A stretch of 64,000 nucleotides of DNA from the NCBI GenBank assembly GCA_036435485.1, contig CM071595.1:4526001-4590000 (forward strand), in the 5' to 3' direction. Below the pieces are notes generated by a model. The model worked only from the letters and a program-made list of their open reading frames with translations. It ran no database searches and was not told the DNA's origin. Origin of the DNA: Saposhnikovia divaricata (Eukaryota; Streptophyta; Magnoliopsida; Apiales; Apiaceae). Shown here one piece after another: positions 15,481 through 29,743 of this stretch; the stretch's first letter is position 1; each line of letters starts with the position of its first letter. The position numbers were made by a program, and so were the translations under genes.

Positions 15481-18205
15481 GTTCGTATGGGTTATTAAAA
15501 TTCAACAAAATTTTATTTGACGTAGTTCGAACCTGAATCGGACCTGATATGATTGAAAATCGGTTTTCGGATAATCCTCAAAGGGGTTAGTACACGAAAT
15601 ATTGTTAAAAATCGGGTCGGACCATTTCATGGACATTTTTACATATTTTGTTCCTATGGGTTATTGGGATTGAACAAAATTTTATTTGACGCGTTTCGGA
15701 CCTGAATCGGAGCTGATATAATGGAAACTCGATTTTCGGATATTCCCAAAAGGGTACACTGGATATTGTTAAAAATCGAGTCGGACCATTTTGTGGATAT
15801 TTTTACATATTTTGTTCCTATGGGTTATTGGAATTCAATGAAATTTTATTTGGTGCCGGTCGGACCTGAATCGGGGATGAAATGACCGAAACTTGGTTTT
15901 CGGATAATCCTCAAAGGGGTTAGTACACGGGATATTGTTAAAAATCGAGTCGGACCATTTTATGGATATTTTTACATATTTTGTTCCTATGGGTTATTGG
16001 TATTCAACGAAATTTTATTTGACGCAATTCGGACATGAATCGGAGCTGATATGATCGAAACTCGGTTTTCGGAATATTCTCAAAGGTGTTAGTACATGGG
16101 ATTTTGTTAAAAATCAAGTCAGACCATTTCGTGGATATTTTTACATATTTGGTTCCTATGGGTTATTAGAATTCAACGAAATTCTATTAGACGCAGTTCG
16201 GACCGGAATCGGAGCTGATATGATCGAAACTTGGTTTTCGGAAAATTTTCAAAGGGGTTAGTACATGGAATAATGTTAAAAATCAAGTCGGACGATTTTG
16301 TGGATATTTTTATATATTTTGTTCCTACGGCTTATTAAAATTCAACAAAAATTTTTTTGACGTAGTTCGAACCTGAATCGGACCTGATATGATTGAAAAA
16401 CGGTTTTTGGATAATCCTCAAAGGGGTTTGTACACGAAATATTGTTAAAAATCGGGTCAGACCATTGCATGGACATTTTTACATATTTTGTTCCTACGGG
16501 TTATTGGGATTCAACAAAATTTTATTTGACGCGTTTTGGACCTGAATCGGAGCTAATATAATCGAAACTCGATTTTCGGATATTCCCAAAGGGGTTAGTA
16601 CACGGGATATTGTTAAAAATCGAGTCGGACCATTTTGTGGATATTTTTACATATTTTGTTCCTCTGGGTTATTGGAATTCAATGAAATTTTATTTGGTGC
16701 CATTCGGACCTGAATCGGGGTTGAAAATGATCGAAACTCGGTTTTCGAAAAATTCTCAAAGGGGTTATAGTACACGGGATATTGTTAAAAATCAAAACGG
16801 ACCATTTTGTGGATATTTTTACATATTTTGTTCCTATTCTTTATTTTAATTCAACGAAATTTTATTTGACGCTGTTCGGACCGGAATCGGAGCTGATATG
16901 ATCGAAACTCGGTTTTCGGAAAATTCTCAAAGGGGTTAGTACACGGGATATTGTTAAAAATCAAGTCGGACCATTTTGTGGATATTTTTACATATTTTGT
17001 TCCCATGGGTTTTTGGAATTCAACGAAATTTTATTTGACGCAATTCGGACCTGAATCGGAGCTGATATAATCGAAACTCAGTTTTTGGATAATCCTCAAA
17101 GGGGCTAGTACATGGGATATTGTTAAAAATCGAGTTAGTCCATTTTATGGATATTTTTACATATTTTGTTCCTATGGGTTATTGGGATTCAACGAAATTT
17201 TATTTGACACAATTCGGACATGAATCGGAGCTGATATGATCGAAACTCGGTTTTCGGAATATTCTCAAAGGTGTTAGTACATGGGATATTGTTAAAAATC
17301 AAGTCGGACCATTTTGTGGATATTTTTATATATTTTGTTCCTATGGGTTATTAAAATTCAACAAAATTTTATTTGACGTAGTTCGAACCTGAATCGGACC
17401 TGATATGATTGAAAATCGGTTTTCAGATAATCCTCAAAGGGGTTAGTACACGAAATATTGTTAAAAATCGGGTCGGACCATTTCATGGACATTTTTACAT
17501 ATTTTGTTCCTATGGGTTATTGGGATTCAACAAAATTTTATTTGATGCTTTTCGGACCTGGATCGGAGCTGATATAATGGAAACTCGATTTTCGGATATT
17601 CCCAAAAGGGTACACGGGATATTGTTAAAAATCGAGTCGGACCATTTTGTGGATATTTTTACATATTTTGTTCCTATGGGTTATTGGAATTCAATGAAAT
17701 TTTATTTGGTGCCGGTCGGACCTGAATCGGGGCTGAAATGACCGAAACTCGGTTTTCGGATAATCCTCAAAGGGGTTAGTACACGGGATATTGTTAAAAA
17801 TTGAGTCGAACCATTTTATGGATATTTTTACATATTTTGTTCCTATGGGTTATTGGGATTCAACGAAATTTTATTTGACGCAATTCGGACATGAGTCGGA
17901 GCTGATATGATCGAAACTCGGTTTTCGGAATATTCTCAAAGGTGTTAGTACATGGGATATTGTTAAAAATCAAGTCGGACCATTTTGTGGATATTTTTAC
18001 ATATTTGGTTCCTATGGGTTATTGGAATTCAACGAAATTCTATTAGACGCAGTTCGGACCGGAATCGGAGCTGATATGATCGAAACTTGGTTTTCGGAAA
18101 ATTTTCAAAGGGGTTAGTACATGGAATAATGTTAAAAATCAAGTCGGACCATTTTGTGGATATTTTTATATATTTTGTTCCTACGGCTTATTAAAATTCA
18201 ACAAA
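15481..18205. repeat. Long direct repeat, left copy (offset 4,883 bp)
   Basis: This segment of about 16 monomers recurs at 20364-23088 with a constant 4,883-bp offset. It shares rare variants such as GGGATTGAACAAAA and GTACACTGGATATTG. The two copies part company near 18205/23088, where the left copy goes into a CAATTC-GGACATG monomer and the right into a TAGTTC monomer. Part of the same segment is also present near 1500-3000, about 13,983 bp upstream. This is duplication on a larger scale than the 6- and 11-monomer units. Confidence 0.8.
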
Positions 18206-20490
18206 ATTTTATTTGACGCAATTCGGACATGAATCGGAGCTGATATGATCGAAACTCGGTTTTCGGAATATTCTCAAAGGTGTTAGTACATGGGATATTG
18301 TTAAAAATCAAGTCGGACCATTTTGTGGATATTTTTATATATTTTGTTCGTATGGGTTATTAAAATTCAACAAAATTTTATTTGACGTAGTTCGAACCTG
18401 AATCGGACCTGATATGATTGAAAATCGGTTTTCGGATAATCCTCAAAGGGGTTAGTACACGAAATATTGTTAAAAATCGGGCCGGACCATTTCATGGACA
18501 TTTTTACATATTTTGTTCCTATGGGTTATTGGGATTGAACAAAATTTTATTTGACGCTTTTCGGACCTGGATCGGAGCTGATATAATGGAAACTCGATTT
18601 TCGGATATTCCCAAAAGGGTACACGGGATATTGTTAAAAATCGAGTCGGACCATTTTGTGGATATTTTTACATATTTTGTTCCTATGGGTTATTGGAATT
18701 CAATGAAATTTTATTTGGTGCCGGTCGGACCTGAATCGGGGCTGAAATGACCGAAACTCGGTTTTCGGATAATCCTCAAAGGGGTTAGTACACGGGATAT
18801 TGTTAAAAATTGAGTCGAACCATTTTATGGATATTTTTACATATTTTGTTCCTATGGGTTATTGGGATTCAACGAAATTTTATTTGACGCAATTCGGACA
18901 TGAGTCGGAGCTGATATGATCGAAACTCGGTTTTCGGAATATTCTCAAAGGTGTTAGTACATGGGATATTGTTAAAAATCAAGTCGGACCATTTTGTGGA
19001 TATTTTTACATATTTGGTTCCTATGGGTTATTGGAATTCAACGAAATTCTATTAGACGCAGTTCGGACCGGAATCGGAGCTGATATGATCGAAACTTGGT
19101 TTTCGGAAAATTTTCAAAGGGGTTAGTACATGGAATAATGTTAAAAATCAAGTCGGACCATTTTGTGGATATTTTTATATATTTTGTTCCTACGGCTTAT
19201 TAAAATTCAACAAAATTTTATTTGACGCAATTCGGACATGAATCGGAGCTGATATGATCGAAACTCGGTTTTCGGAATATTCTCAAAGGTGTTAGTACAT
19301 GGGATATTGTTAAAAATCAAGTCGGACCATTTTGTGGATATTTTTATATATTTTGTTCGTATGGGTTATTAAAATTCAACAAAATTTTATTTGACGTAGT
19401 TCGAACCTGAATCGGACCTGATATGATTGAAAATCGGTTTTCGGATAATCCTCAAAGGGGTTAGTACACGAAATATTGTTAAAAATCGGGCCGGACCATT
19501 TCATGGACATTTTTACATATTTTGTTCCTATGGGTTATTGGGATTGAACAAAATTTTATTTGACGCTTTTCGGACCTGGATCGGAGCTGATATAATGGAA
19601 ACTCGATTTTCGGATATTCCCAAAAGGGTACACGGGATATTGTTAAAAATCGAGTCGGACCATTTTGTGGATATTTTTACATATTTTGTTCCTATGGGTT
19701 ATTGGAATTCAATGAAATTTTATTTGGTGCCGGTCGGACCTGAATCGGGGCTGAAATGACCGAAACTCGGTTTTCGGATAATCCTCAAAGGGGTTAGTAC
19801 ACGGGATATTGTTAAAAATTGAGTCGAACCATTTTATGGATATTTTTACATATTTTGTTCCTATGGGTTATTGGGATTCAACGAAATTTTATTTGACGCA
19901 ATTCGGACATGAGTCGGAGCTGATATGATCGAAACTCGGTTTTCGGAATATTCTCAAAGGTGTTAGTACATGGGATATTGTTAAAAATCAAGTCGGACCA
20001 TTTTGTGGATATTTTTACATATTTGGTTCCTATGGGTTATTGGAATTCAACGAAATTCTATTAGACGCAGTTCGGACCGGAATCGGAGCTGATATGATCG
20101 AAACTTGGTTTTCGGAAAATTTTCAAAGGGGTTAGTACATGGAATAATGTTAAAAATCAAGTCGGACCATTTTGTGGATATTTTTATATATTTTGTTCCT
20201 ACGGCTTATTAAAATTCAACAAAATTTTATTTGACGCAATTCGGACATGAATCGGAGCTGATATGATCGAAACTCGGTTTTCGGAATATTCTCAAAGGTG
20301 TTAGTACATGGGATATTGTTAAAAATCAAGTCGGACCATTTTGTGGATATTTTTATATATTTTGTTCGTATGGGTTATTAAAATTCAACAAAATTTTATT
20401 TGACGTAGTTCGAACCTGAATCGGACCTGATATGATTGAAAATCGGTTTTCGGATAATCCTCAAAGGGGTTAGTACACGAAATATTGTTA
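17173..20490. repeat. 1,009-bp HOR repeated about three times
   Basis: Exact 1,009-bp recurrences are seen at 18182, 19191 and 20200 (TACGGCTTATTAAAATTC) and at 17409, 18418 and 19427. The second and third units appear identical over the stretches read, sharing private variants such as GGGCCGGACC. The first unit differs at a few positions. The run ends near 20490, where GGGTCGGACC replaces GGGCCGGACC and the 4,883-bp duplicate resumes. Confidence 0.85.
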
Positions 20491-23088
20491 AAAATCGGGT
20501 CGGACCATTTCATGGACATTTTTACATATTTTGTTCCTATGGGTTATTGGGATTGAACAAAATTTTATTTGACGCGTTTCGGACCTGAATCGGAGCTGAT
20601 ATAATGGAAACTCGATTTTCGGATATTCCCAAAAGGGTACACTGGATATTGTTAAAAATCGAGTCGGACCATTTTGTGGATATTTTTACATATTTTGTTC
20701 CTATGGGTTATTGGAATTCAATGAAATTTTATTTGGTGCCGGTCGGACCTGAATCGGGGATGAAATGACCGAAACTTGGTTTTCGGATAATCCTCAAAGG
20801 GGTTAGTACACGGGATATTGTTAAAAATCGAGTCGGACCATTTTATGGATATTTTTACATATTTTGTTCCTATGGGTTATTGGTATTCAACGAAATTTTA
20901 TTTGACGCAATTCGGACATGAATCGGAGCTGATATGATCGAAACTCGGTTTTCGGAATATTCTCAAAGGTGTTAGTACATGGGATTTTGTTAAAAATCAA
21001 GTCAGACCATTTCGTGGATATTTTTACATATTTGGTTCCTATGGGTTATTAGAATTCAACGAAATTCTATTAGACGCAGTTCGGACCGGAATCGGAGCTG
21101 ATATGATCGAAACTTGGTTTTCGGAAAATTTTCAAAGGGGTTAGTACATGGAATAATGTTAAAAATCAAGTCGGACGATTTTGTGGATATTTTTATATAT
21201 TTTGTTCCTACGGCTTATTAAAATTCAACAAAAATTTTTTTGACGTAGTTCGAACCTGAATCGGACCTGATATGATTGAAAAACGGTTTTTGGATAATCC
21301 TCAAAGGGGTTTGTACACGAAATATTGTTAAAAATCGGGTCAGACCATTGCATGGACATTTTTACATATTTTGTTCCTACGGGTTATTGGGATTCAACAA
21401 AATTTTATTTGACGCGTTTTGGACCTGAATCGGAGCTAATATAATCGAAACTCGATTTTCGGATATTCCCAAAGGGGTTAGTACACGGGATATTGTTAAA
21501 AATCGAGTCGGACCATTTTGTGGATATTTTTACATATTTTGTTCCTCTGGGTTATTGGAATTCAATGAAATTTTATTTGGTGCCATTCGGACCTGAATCG
21601 GGGTTGAAAATGATCGAAACTCGGTTTTCGAAAAATTCTCAAAGGGGTTATAGTACACGGGATATTGTTAAAAATCAAAACGGACCATTTTGTGGATATT
21701 TTTACATATTTTGTTCCTATGCTTTATTTTAATTCAACGAAATTTTATTTGACGCTGTTCGGACCGGAATCGGAGCTGATATGATCGAAACTCGGTTTTC
21801 GGAAAATTCTCAAAGGGGTTAGTACACGGGATATTGTTAAAAATCAAGTCGGACCATTTTGTGGATATTTTTACATATTTTGTTCCCATGGGTTTTTGGA
21901 ATTCAACGAAATTTTATTTGACGCAATTCGGACCTGAATCGAAGCTGATATAATCGAAACTCAGTTTTTGGATAATCCTCAAAGGGGCTAGTACATGGGA
22001 TATTGTTAAAAATCGAGTTAGACCATTTTATGGATATTTTTACATATTTTGTTCCTATGGGTTATTGGGATTCAACGAAATTTTATTTGACACAATTCGG
22101 ACATGAATCGGAGCTGATATGATGGAAACTCGGTTTTCGGAATATTCTCAAAGGTGTTAGTACATGGGATATTGTTAAAAATCAAGTCGGACCATTTTGT
22201 GGATATTTTTATATATTTTGTTCCTATGGGTTATTAAAATTCAACAAAATTTTATTTGACGTAGTTCGAACCTGAATCGGACCTGATATAATTGAAAATC
22301 GGTTTTCAGATAATCCTCAAAGGGGTTAGTACACGAAATATTGTTAAAAATCGGGTCGGACCATTTCATGGACATTTTTACATATTTTGTTCCTATGGGT
22401 TATTGGGATTCAACAAAATTTTATTTGACGCTTTTCGGACCTGGATCGGAGCTGATATAATGGAAACTCGATTTTCGGATATTCCCAAAAGGGTACACGG
22501 GATATTGTTAAAAATCGAGTCGGACCATTTTGTGGATATTTTTACATATTTTGTTCCTATGGGTTATTGGAATTCAATGAAATTTTATTTGGTGCCGGTC
22601 GGACCTGAATCGGGGCTGAAATGACCGAAACTCGGTTTTCGGATAATCCTCAAAGGGGTTAGTACACGGGATATTGTTAAAAATTGAGTCGAACCATTTT
22701 ATGGATATTTTTACATATTTTGTTCCTATGGGTTATTGGGATTCAACGAAATTTTATTTGACGCAATTCGGACATGAGTCGGAGCTGATATGATCGAAAC
22801 TCGATTTTCGGAATATTCTCAAAGGTGTTAGTACATGGGATATTGTTAAAAATCAAGTCGGACCATTTTGTGGATATTTTTACATATTTGGTTCCTATGG
22901 GTTATTGGAATTCAACGAAATTCTATTAGACGCAGTTCGGACCGGAATCGGAGCTGATATGATCGAAACTTGGTTTTCGGAAAATTTTCAAAGGGGTTAG
23001 TACATGGAATAATGTTAAAAATCAAGTCGGACCATTTTGTGGATATTTTTATATATTTTGTTCCTACGGCTTATTAAAATTCAACAAA
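20364..23088. repeat. Long direct repeat, right copy (offset 4,883 bp)
   Basis: This is the partner of the segment at 15481-18205, with scattered single-base differences between the two. The intervening 2.2 kb is the freshly amplified 1,009-bp HOR, so the offset (29 monomers) may have grown after the duplication by expansion between the copies. Confidence 0.8.
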
Positions 23089-24371
23089 ATTTTATTTGAC
23101 GTAGTTCGAACCTGAATCGGACCTGATATGATTGAAAATCGGTTTTCGGATAATCCTCAAAGGGGTTAGTACACGAAATATTGTTAAAAATCGGGTCAGA
23201 CCATTGCATGGACATTTTTACATATTTTGTTCCTACGGGTTATTGGGATTCAACAAAATTTTATTTGACGCGTTTTGGACCTGAATCGGAGCTAATATAA
23301 TCGAAACTCGATTTTCGGATATTCCCAAAGGGGTTAGTACACGGGATATTGTTAAAAATCGAGTCGGACCATTTTGTGGATATTTTTACATATTTTGTTC
23401 CTCTGGGTTATTGGAATTCAATGAAATTTTATTTGGTGCCATTCGGACCTGAATCGGGGCTGAAATGATCGAAACTCGGTTTTCGAAAAATTCTCAAAGG
23501 GGTTATAGTACACGGGATATTGTTAAAAATCAAAACGGACCATTTTGTGGATATTTTTACATATTTTGTTCCTATGCTTTATTGTAATTCAACGAAATTT
23601 TATTTGACGCTGTTCGGACCGGAATCGGAGCTGATATGATCCAAACTCGGTTTTCGGAAAATTCTCAAAGGGGTTAGTACAGGGATATTGTTAAAAATCA
23701 AGTCGGACCATTTTGTGGATATTTTTACATATTTTGTCCCCATGGGTTATTGGAATTCAACGAAATTTTATTTGACGCAATTCGGACCTGAATCGGAGCT
23801 GATATAATCGAAACTCGGTTTTTGGATAATCCTCAAAGGGGCTAGTACATGGGATATTGTTAAAAATCGAGTCGGACCATTTTATGGATATTTTTACATA
23901 TTTTGTTCCTATGGGTTATTGGGATTCAACGAAATTTTATTTGACGCAATTCGGACATGAATCGGAGCTGATATGATCGAAACTCGGTTTTCGGAAAATT
24001 CTCAAAGGGGTTAGTACACGGGATATTGTTAAAAATCAAGTCGGACCATTTTGTGGATATTTTTACATATTTTGTTCCTATGGGTTATTGGAATTCAACG
24101 AAATTTTATTTGACGCTGTTCGGACCGGAATCGGAGATGATTTGATCAAAACTCGGTTTTCGAAAAATTCTCAAAGCAGTTAGTACACGGGATATTGTTA
24201 AAAATCAAATCGGACCATTTTGTGGATATTTTTATATATTTTGTTCCTACGGGTTATTGGAATTCAACGAAATTTTATTTGACGCGTTTCGGACCTGAAT
24301 CGGAGCTGATATAATCAAAACTCGATTTTTGGATATTCCCAAAGGGGTTAGTACACGAAATATTGTTAAAA

Positions 24372-24420
24372 ATCAGCATTCAACCAAATTTTATTTGATG
24401 CAGTTCGGACTTGAATCGAA
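24372..24420. repeat. Block junction without telomere-like DNA
   Basis: The CAGCATTCAACCAAATTTT junction, which elsewhere always follows a telomere-like block, here directly follows GTTAAAAAT of a normal monomer. The downstream monomer (GATGCAGTTCGGACTTG) is the type found after class I blocks. This looks like a derivative that lost the telomere-like block, or the arrangement before it was gained. Confidence 0.7.
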
Positions 24421-25382
24421 GTTGATATGATCGAAACTCGGTTTTTGGATAATCCTCAAAAGGGTTAGTACAAGGGATATTGTTAAAAATCGAGTCGGAC
24501 TATTTTCTGGATATTTTTACAGATTTTGTTCCTATGGGTCATAGGAATTCAACGAAATTTTATTTTACGGAGTTCGGACCGGAATCGGAGCTGATATGAT
24601 CGAAAGTCGGTTTTCGGAAAATTCTCAAAGGGGTTAGTACATGGGATATTGTTAAAAATCAAGTCTGACCATTTTGTGGATATTTTTATATATTTTGTTC
24701 CTACGGCTTATTAAAATTCAACAAAATTTTATTTGACGTAGTTCGAACCTGAATCGGACCTGATATGATTGAAAATCGGTTTTCGGATAATCCTCAAAGG
24801 GGTTAGTACACGAAATATTGTTAAAAATCGGGTCAGACCATTGCATGGACATTTTTACATATTTTGTTCCTACGGGTTATTGGGATTCAACAAAATTTTA
24901 TTTGACGCGTTTTGGACCTGAATCGGAGCTAATATAATCGAAACTCGATTTTCGGATATTCCCAAAAGAGTTAGTACACGGGATATTGTTAAAAATCGAG
25001 TCGGGCCATTTTGTGGATATTTTTACATATTTTGTTCCTATGGGTTAATAGAATTCAATGAAATTTTATTTTGGTGCCGGTCGTACCTGAATCGGGGCTG
25101 AAATGACCGAAACTCGGTTTTCGGATAATCCTAAAAGGGGTTCGTACACGGGAGATTGTTAAAAATCGAGCCGAACCATTTTACTGATATTTTTACATAT
25201 TTTGTTCTTATGGGTTATTGGAATTCAATGAAATTTTATTTGACGCAACTCGGACCCGAATCGGAGCTGATATGATCGAAACTCGATTTTCGGATAATCC
25301 TAAAAAGGTGTTAGTATATGGGGTATTGTTAAAAATCGAGTCGGGCCATTTTGTGGATATTTTTACATATTTTGTTCCTAAG

Positions 25383-25523
25383 GAACCCTAAACCCTAATC
25401 CCTAAATCGCAAATCTTAAACCCCTAAACCCTTACCCCTAAACCCTAAACCTTAGACCCTAAACCTTAAAACCTTAAATCCAAAAACCCTAAACCCAAAA
25501 CCCTAAACCTTAAATCCTAAACC
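25383..25523. repeat. Telomere-like block 3, class I
   Basis: It has the same left context (TTTTGTTCCTAAGG) and internal order as block 1, including the TCGCAAA and CCCTTACCCCTAAACC variants, and the same right junction CAGCATTCAACC. It is therefore a duplicated copy and not an independent telomere capture. Confidence 0.9.
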
Positions 25524-26448
25524 AGCATTCAACCAAATTTTATTTGATGCAGTTCGGACTTGAATCGAAGCTGATATGATCGAAACTCGGTTTTCGGATA
25601 ATCCTCAAAGGGGTTAGTACACAGGATATTGTTAAAAATCGAGTCGGACCATTTTTGGATATCTTTACATATTTTGTTCCTATGGGTTATTGGAATTCAA
25701 CAAAATTTTATTTGACGCAGTTCGGACCGGAATCGGAGCTCATATGATTGAAACTCGGTTTTCTGAAAATTCTCAAAGGGGTTAGTACACAGGATATTGT
25801 TAAAAATCAAGTCGCACCATTTTGTGGATATTTTTACATATTTTGTTCCTATGGGTTATTGTAATTCACCAAAATTTTATTTGACGCAATTCGGACCTGA
25901 ATCGGAGCTGATATAATCGAAACTCGGTTTTTGGATAATCCTCAAAGGGGCTAGTACATGGGATATTGTTAAAAATTGAGTCGGACGATTTTGTGGATAT
26001 TTTTACATATTTTGTTGCAATGGGTTATTGGGATTCAACGAAATTTTATTTGACGCAATTCGGACATGAATCGGAGCTGATATTATCGAAACTCGGTTTT
26101 CGGAAAATTCTCAAAGGGGTTAGTACACGGGATATTGTTAAAAATCAAGTCGGACCATTTTGTGGATATTTTTACATATTTTGTTCCTATGGGTTATTGG
26201 AATTCAACGAAATTTTATTTAACGCAATTCGGACCGGAATCGGAGCTGATATGATCGAAACTCGGTTTTCGGAAAATTCTCAAAGGGGTTAGTACCCGGG
26301 ATATTGTTAAAAATCAAGTCAGACCATTTTGTGGATATTTTTACATATTTTGTTCCTATGGGTTATTGGAATTCAAGGAAATTTTATTTGACGCAGTTCG
26401 GACCGGAATCGGAGCTGATATGATCGAAACTCCGTTTTCGGAACCACG

Positions 26449-26559
26449 AACCCTAAACCCTAAACCTTAAACCCCGAAACCCTAAACCCTAAAACCATAA
26501 ACCCTAAAACCCTAAACCCTAAAACCTAAACCCTAAACCCTAAACCTTAAACCCTAAAC
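26449..26559. repeat. Telomere-like block 4, class II
   Basis: It lies 1,066 bp after block 3 and has the class II left junction (GGAACCACGAACCC). The right junction is CGAGCATTCAACC, one base different from the usual CAGCATTCAACC. Confidence 0.9.
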
Positions 26560-28573
26560 GAGCATTCAACCAAATTTTATTTGACGGAGTTCAGACTTGA
26601 ATCGAAGCTGATATGATCGAAACTCGGTTTTCGGATAATCCTCAAAGGGGTTAGTACACGGGATATTGTTAAAAATTGAGTCGGACCACTTTGTGGATAT
26701 TTTTACATATTTGGTTCCTATGGTTTATTGGAATTCAACGAAATTTTATTAGACGCAGTTCGGACCGGAATCGGAGCTAATATGATCGAAACTCGGTTTT
26801 CTGAAAATTCTCAAAGGGGTTAGTACACAGGATATTGTTAAAAATCAAGCCGAACGATTTTGTGGATATTTTTATATATTTTGTTCCTATGGGTTATTAA
26901 AAATCAACAAAATTTTATTTGACGTAGTTCGAACCTGAATCGGACCTGATATGATTGAAAATCGGTTTTCGGATAATCCTCAAAGGGGTTAGTACACGAA
27001 ATATTGTTAAAAATCGGGTCGGACCATTTCATGGACATTTTTACATATTTTGTTCCTATGGGTCATTGGGATTCAACAAAATTTTACTTGACGCGTTTCG
27101 GACCTGAATCGGAGCTGATATAATGGAAACTCGATTTTCGGATATTCCCAAAGGGGTTAGTACGTGGTATATTGTTAAAAATCGAGTCGGACCATTTTGT
27201 GGATATTTTTACGTATTTTCTTCCTACGGGTTATTGGAATTCAACTAAATTTTATTTGACGCGTTTCAGACCTGAATCGGAGCTGATATAATCAAAACTC
27301 GATTTTCGGATATTCCCAAAGGGGTTAGTACACAGGATATTGTTAAAAATCAAGTCGGACCATTTTGTGGATATTTTTACATATTTTGTTCCTATGGGTT
27401 ATTGGAATTCAATGAAATTTTATTTGACGCTGTTCGGACATGAATCGGAGCCGATATAATCGAAACTAGCTTTTCGGAAAATTCATAAAGGGTTTAGTAC
27501 ACGGGATATTTTTAAAAATCAAGTCAAACCATTTTGTGGATATTTTTACATATTTTGTTCCTATGGGTTATTGGAATTCAACGAAATTTTATTTGACGAA
27601 ATTCGGACCTAAATCGGAGCTGATATAATCGAAACTCGGTTTTTGGATAATCCTCAAAGGGGCTAGAACGTGGGATATTGTTAAAAATCGAGTCGGACCA
27701 TTTTGTGGATATTTTTACATATTTTGTTCCTATGGGTTATTGGGATTCAACGAAATTTTATTTGACTCAATTCGGACATGAATCGGAGCTGATACGATCG
27801 AAACTCGGCTTTCGGAAAATTCTCAAAGGGGTTAGTACACGGGATATTGTTAAAAATCAAGCCGGACCATTTTGTGGATATTTTTATATATTTTGTTCCT
27901 ATGGGTTATTAAAATTCAACAAAATTTTATTTGATGTAGTTCGAACCTGAATCGGACCTGATATGATTGAAAATCGGTTTCCGGATAATCTTCAAAGGGG
28001 TTAGTACACGAAATATTGTTAAAAATGGGGTCTGACCATTTCATGGACATTTTTACATATTTTGTTCCTATGGGTCATTGGGATTCAACAAAATTTTATT
28101 TGACACGTTTCGGACCTAAATCGGAGCTGATATAATCGAAACTCGGTTTTTGGATAATCCTCAAAGGGGCTAGTACGTGGGATATTGTTAAAAATCGTGT
28201 CGGACCATTTTGTGGATATTTTTACATATTTTGTTCCTATGGGTTATTGGAATTCAATGAAATTTTATTTAGTGCCGGTAGGACCTAAATCTGGGCTGAA
28301 ATGACCAAAACTCGGTTTTCGGATAATCCTCAAAGGGGTTAGTACATGGGATATTGCTAAAAATCGAGTCGAACCATTTTATGGATATTTTTACATATTT
28401 TGTTCTTATGGGTTATTGGAATTCAATGAAATTTTATTTGACGAACTTCGGAGCCGAATCGGATCTGATATGATCGAAACTCGATTTTCGGATAATCCTA
28501 AAAAGGTGTTAGCTTACGGGGTATTGTTAAAAATCGAGTCGGGCCATTTTATGGATATTTTTACATATTTTGT

Positions 28574-28707
28574 TAACCCTAAACCCTAAATCGTAAATCT
28601 TAAACCCCTAAACCCTTACCCCTAGACCCTAAACCCTAAACCTTAGACCCTAAACCCTAAAACCCTAAATCCTAAAACCCTAAACCCTAAACCTTAAACC
28701 CTAAACC
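28574..28707. repeat. Telomere-like block 5, class I variant
   Basis: The block starts after TTTTGTT and lacks the CCTAAGG present before blocks 1, 3 and 6. The internal order follows class I (TCGTAAATCTTAAACCCC) and the right junction is CCAGCATTCAACC. No class II partner lies about 1,066 bp downstream; the next block is another class I copy. Confidence 0.88.
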
Positions 28708-29603
28708 AGCATTCAACCAAATTTTATTTGATGCAGTTCGGACTTGAATCGAAGCTGATATGATCGAAACTCAGTTTTCGGATAATCCTCAAAGGGGTTA
28801 GTACAGGGGATATTGTTAAAAATCGAGTGAGACTATTTTCTGGATATTTTTACAGAATTTGTTCCTATGGGTTATAGGAATTCAACGAAATTTTATTTGA
28901 CGTAGTTCGGACCGGAATCGGAGCTGATATGATCGAAACTCGGTTTTCGGAAAATTCTCAAAGGGGTTAGTACACGGGATATTGTTAAAATTCAAGTCGA
29001 ACCATTTTGTGGATATTTTTATATATTTTGTTCCTATGGGTTATTGGAATTCAATGAAATTTTATTTGGTGCCGGTCGGACCTGAATCGGGGCTTATATA
29101 ATTGGGATTAAACAAAATTTTATTTGACGTGTTTTAGACCTGAATCGGAGCTTATATAATCGAAACTCGATTTTCGGATATTCCCAAAAGGGTTAGTACA
29201 CGGGATATTGTTAAAAATCGAGTCGCGCCATTTTGTGGATATCTTTACATATTTTGTTCCTATGGGTTATTGGAATTCAATGAAATTTTGTTTGGTGCCG
29301 GTCGGACCTGAATCGGGGCTGAAATGACCGAAACTCGGTTTTCGGATAATCCTAAAAGTAATTAGTACACGGGAGATTGTTAAAAATCGAGTCGAACCAT
29401 TTTACGGATATTTTTACATATTTTGTTCTTATGGGTAATTGGAATTCAATGAAATTTTATTTGAAGCAATTCGGACCCGAATCGGAGCTGATATGATCGA
29501 AACTCGATTTTCAGATACTCCTAAAAAGGTGTTAGCATACGGGGTATTGTTAAAAATCGATTCGGGCCATTTTGTGGATATTTTTACATATTTTGTTCCT
29601 AAG

Positions 29604-29743
29604 GAACCCTAAACCCTAAACCCTAAATCGTAAATCTTAAACCCCTAAACCCTTACCCCTAAACCCTAAACCTTAGACCCTAAACCCTAAAACCTTAAAT
29701 CCTAAAACCCTAAACCCAAAACCCAAAACCTTAAACCCTAAAC
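29604..29743. repeat. Telomere-like block 6, class I
   Basis: Left context TTTTGTTCCTAAGG, class I internal order, and right junction CCAGCATTCAACC. It is followed 1,066 bp later by class II block 7, matching the block 1-2 and 3-4 spacing. Confidence 0.9.
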
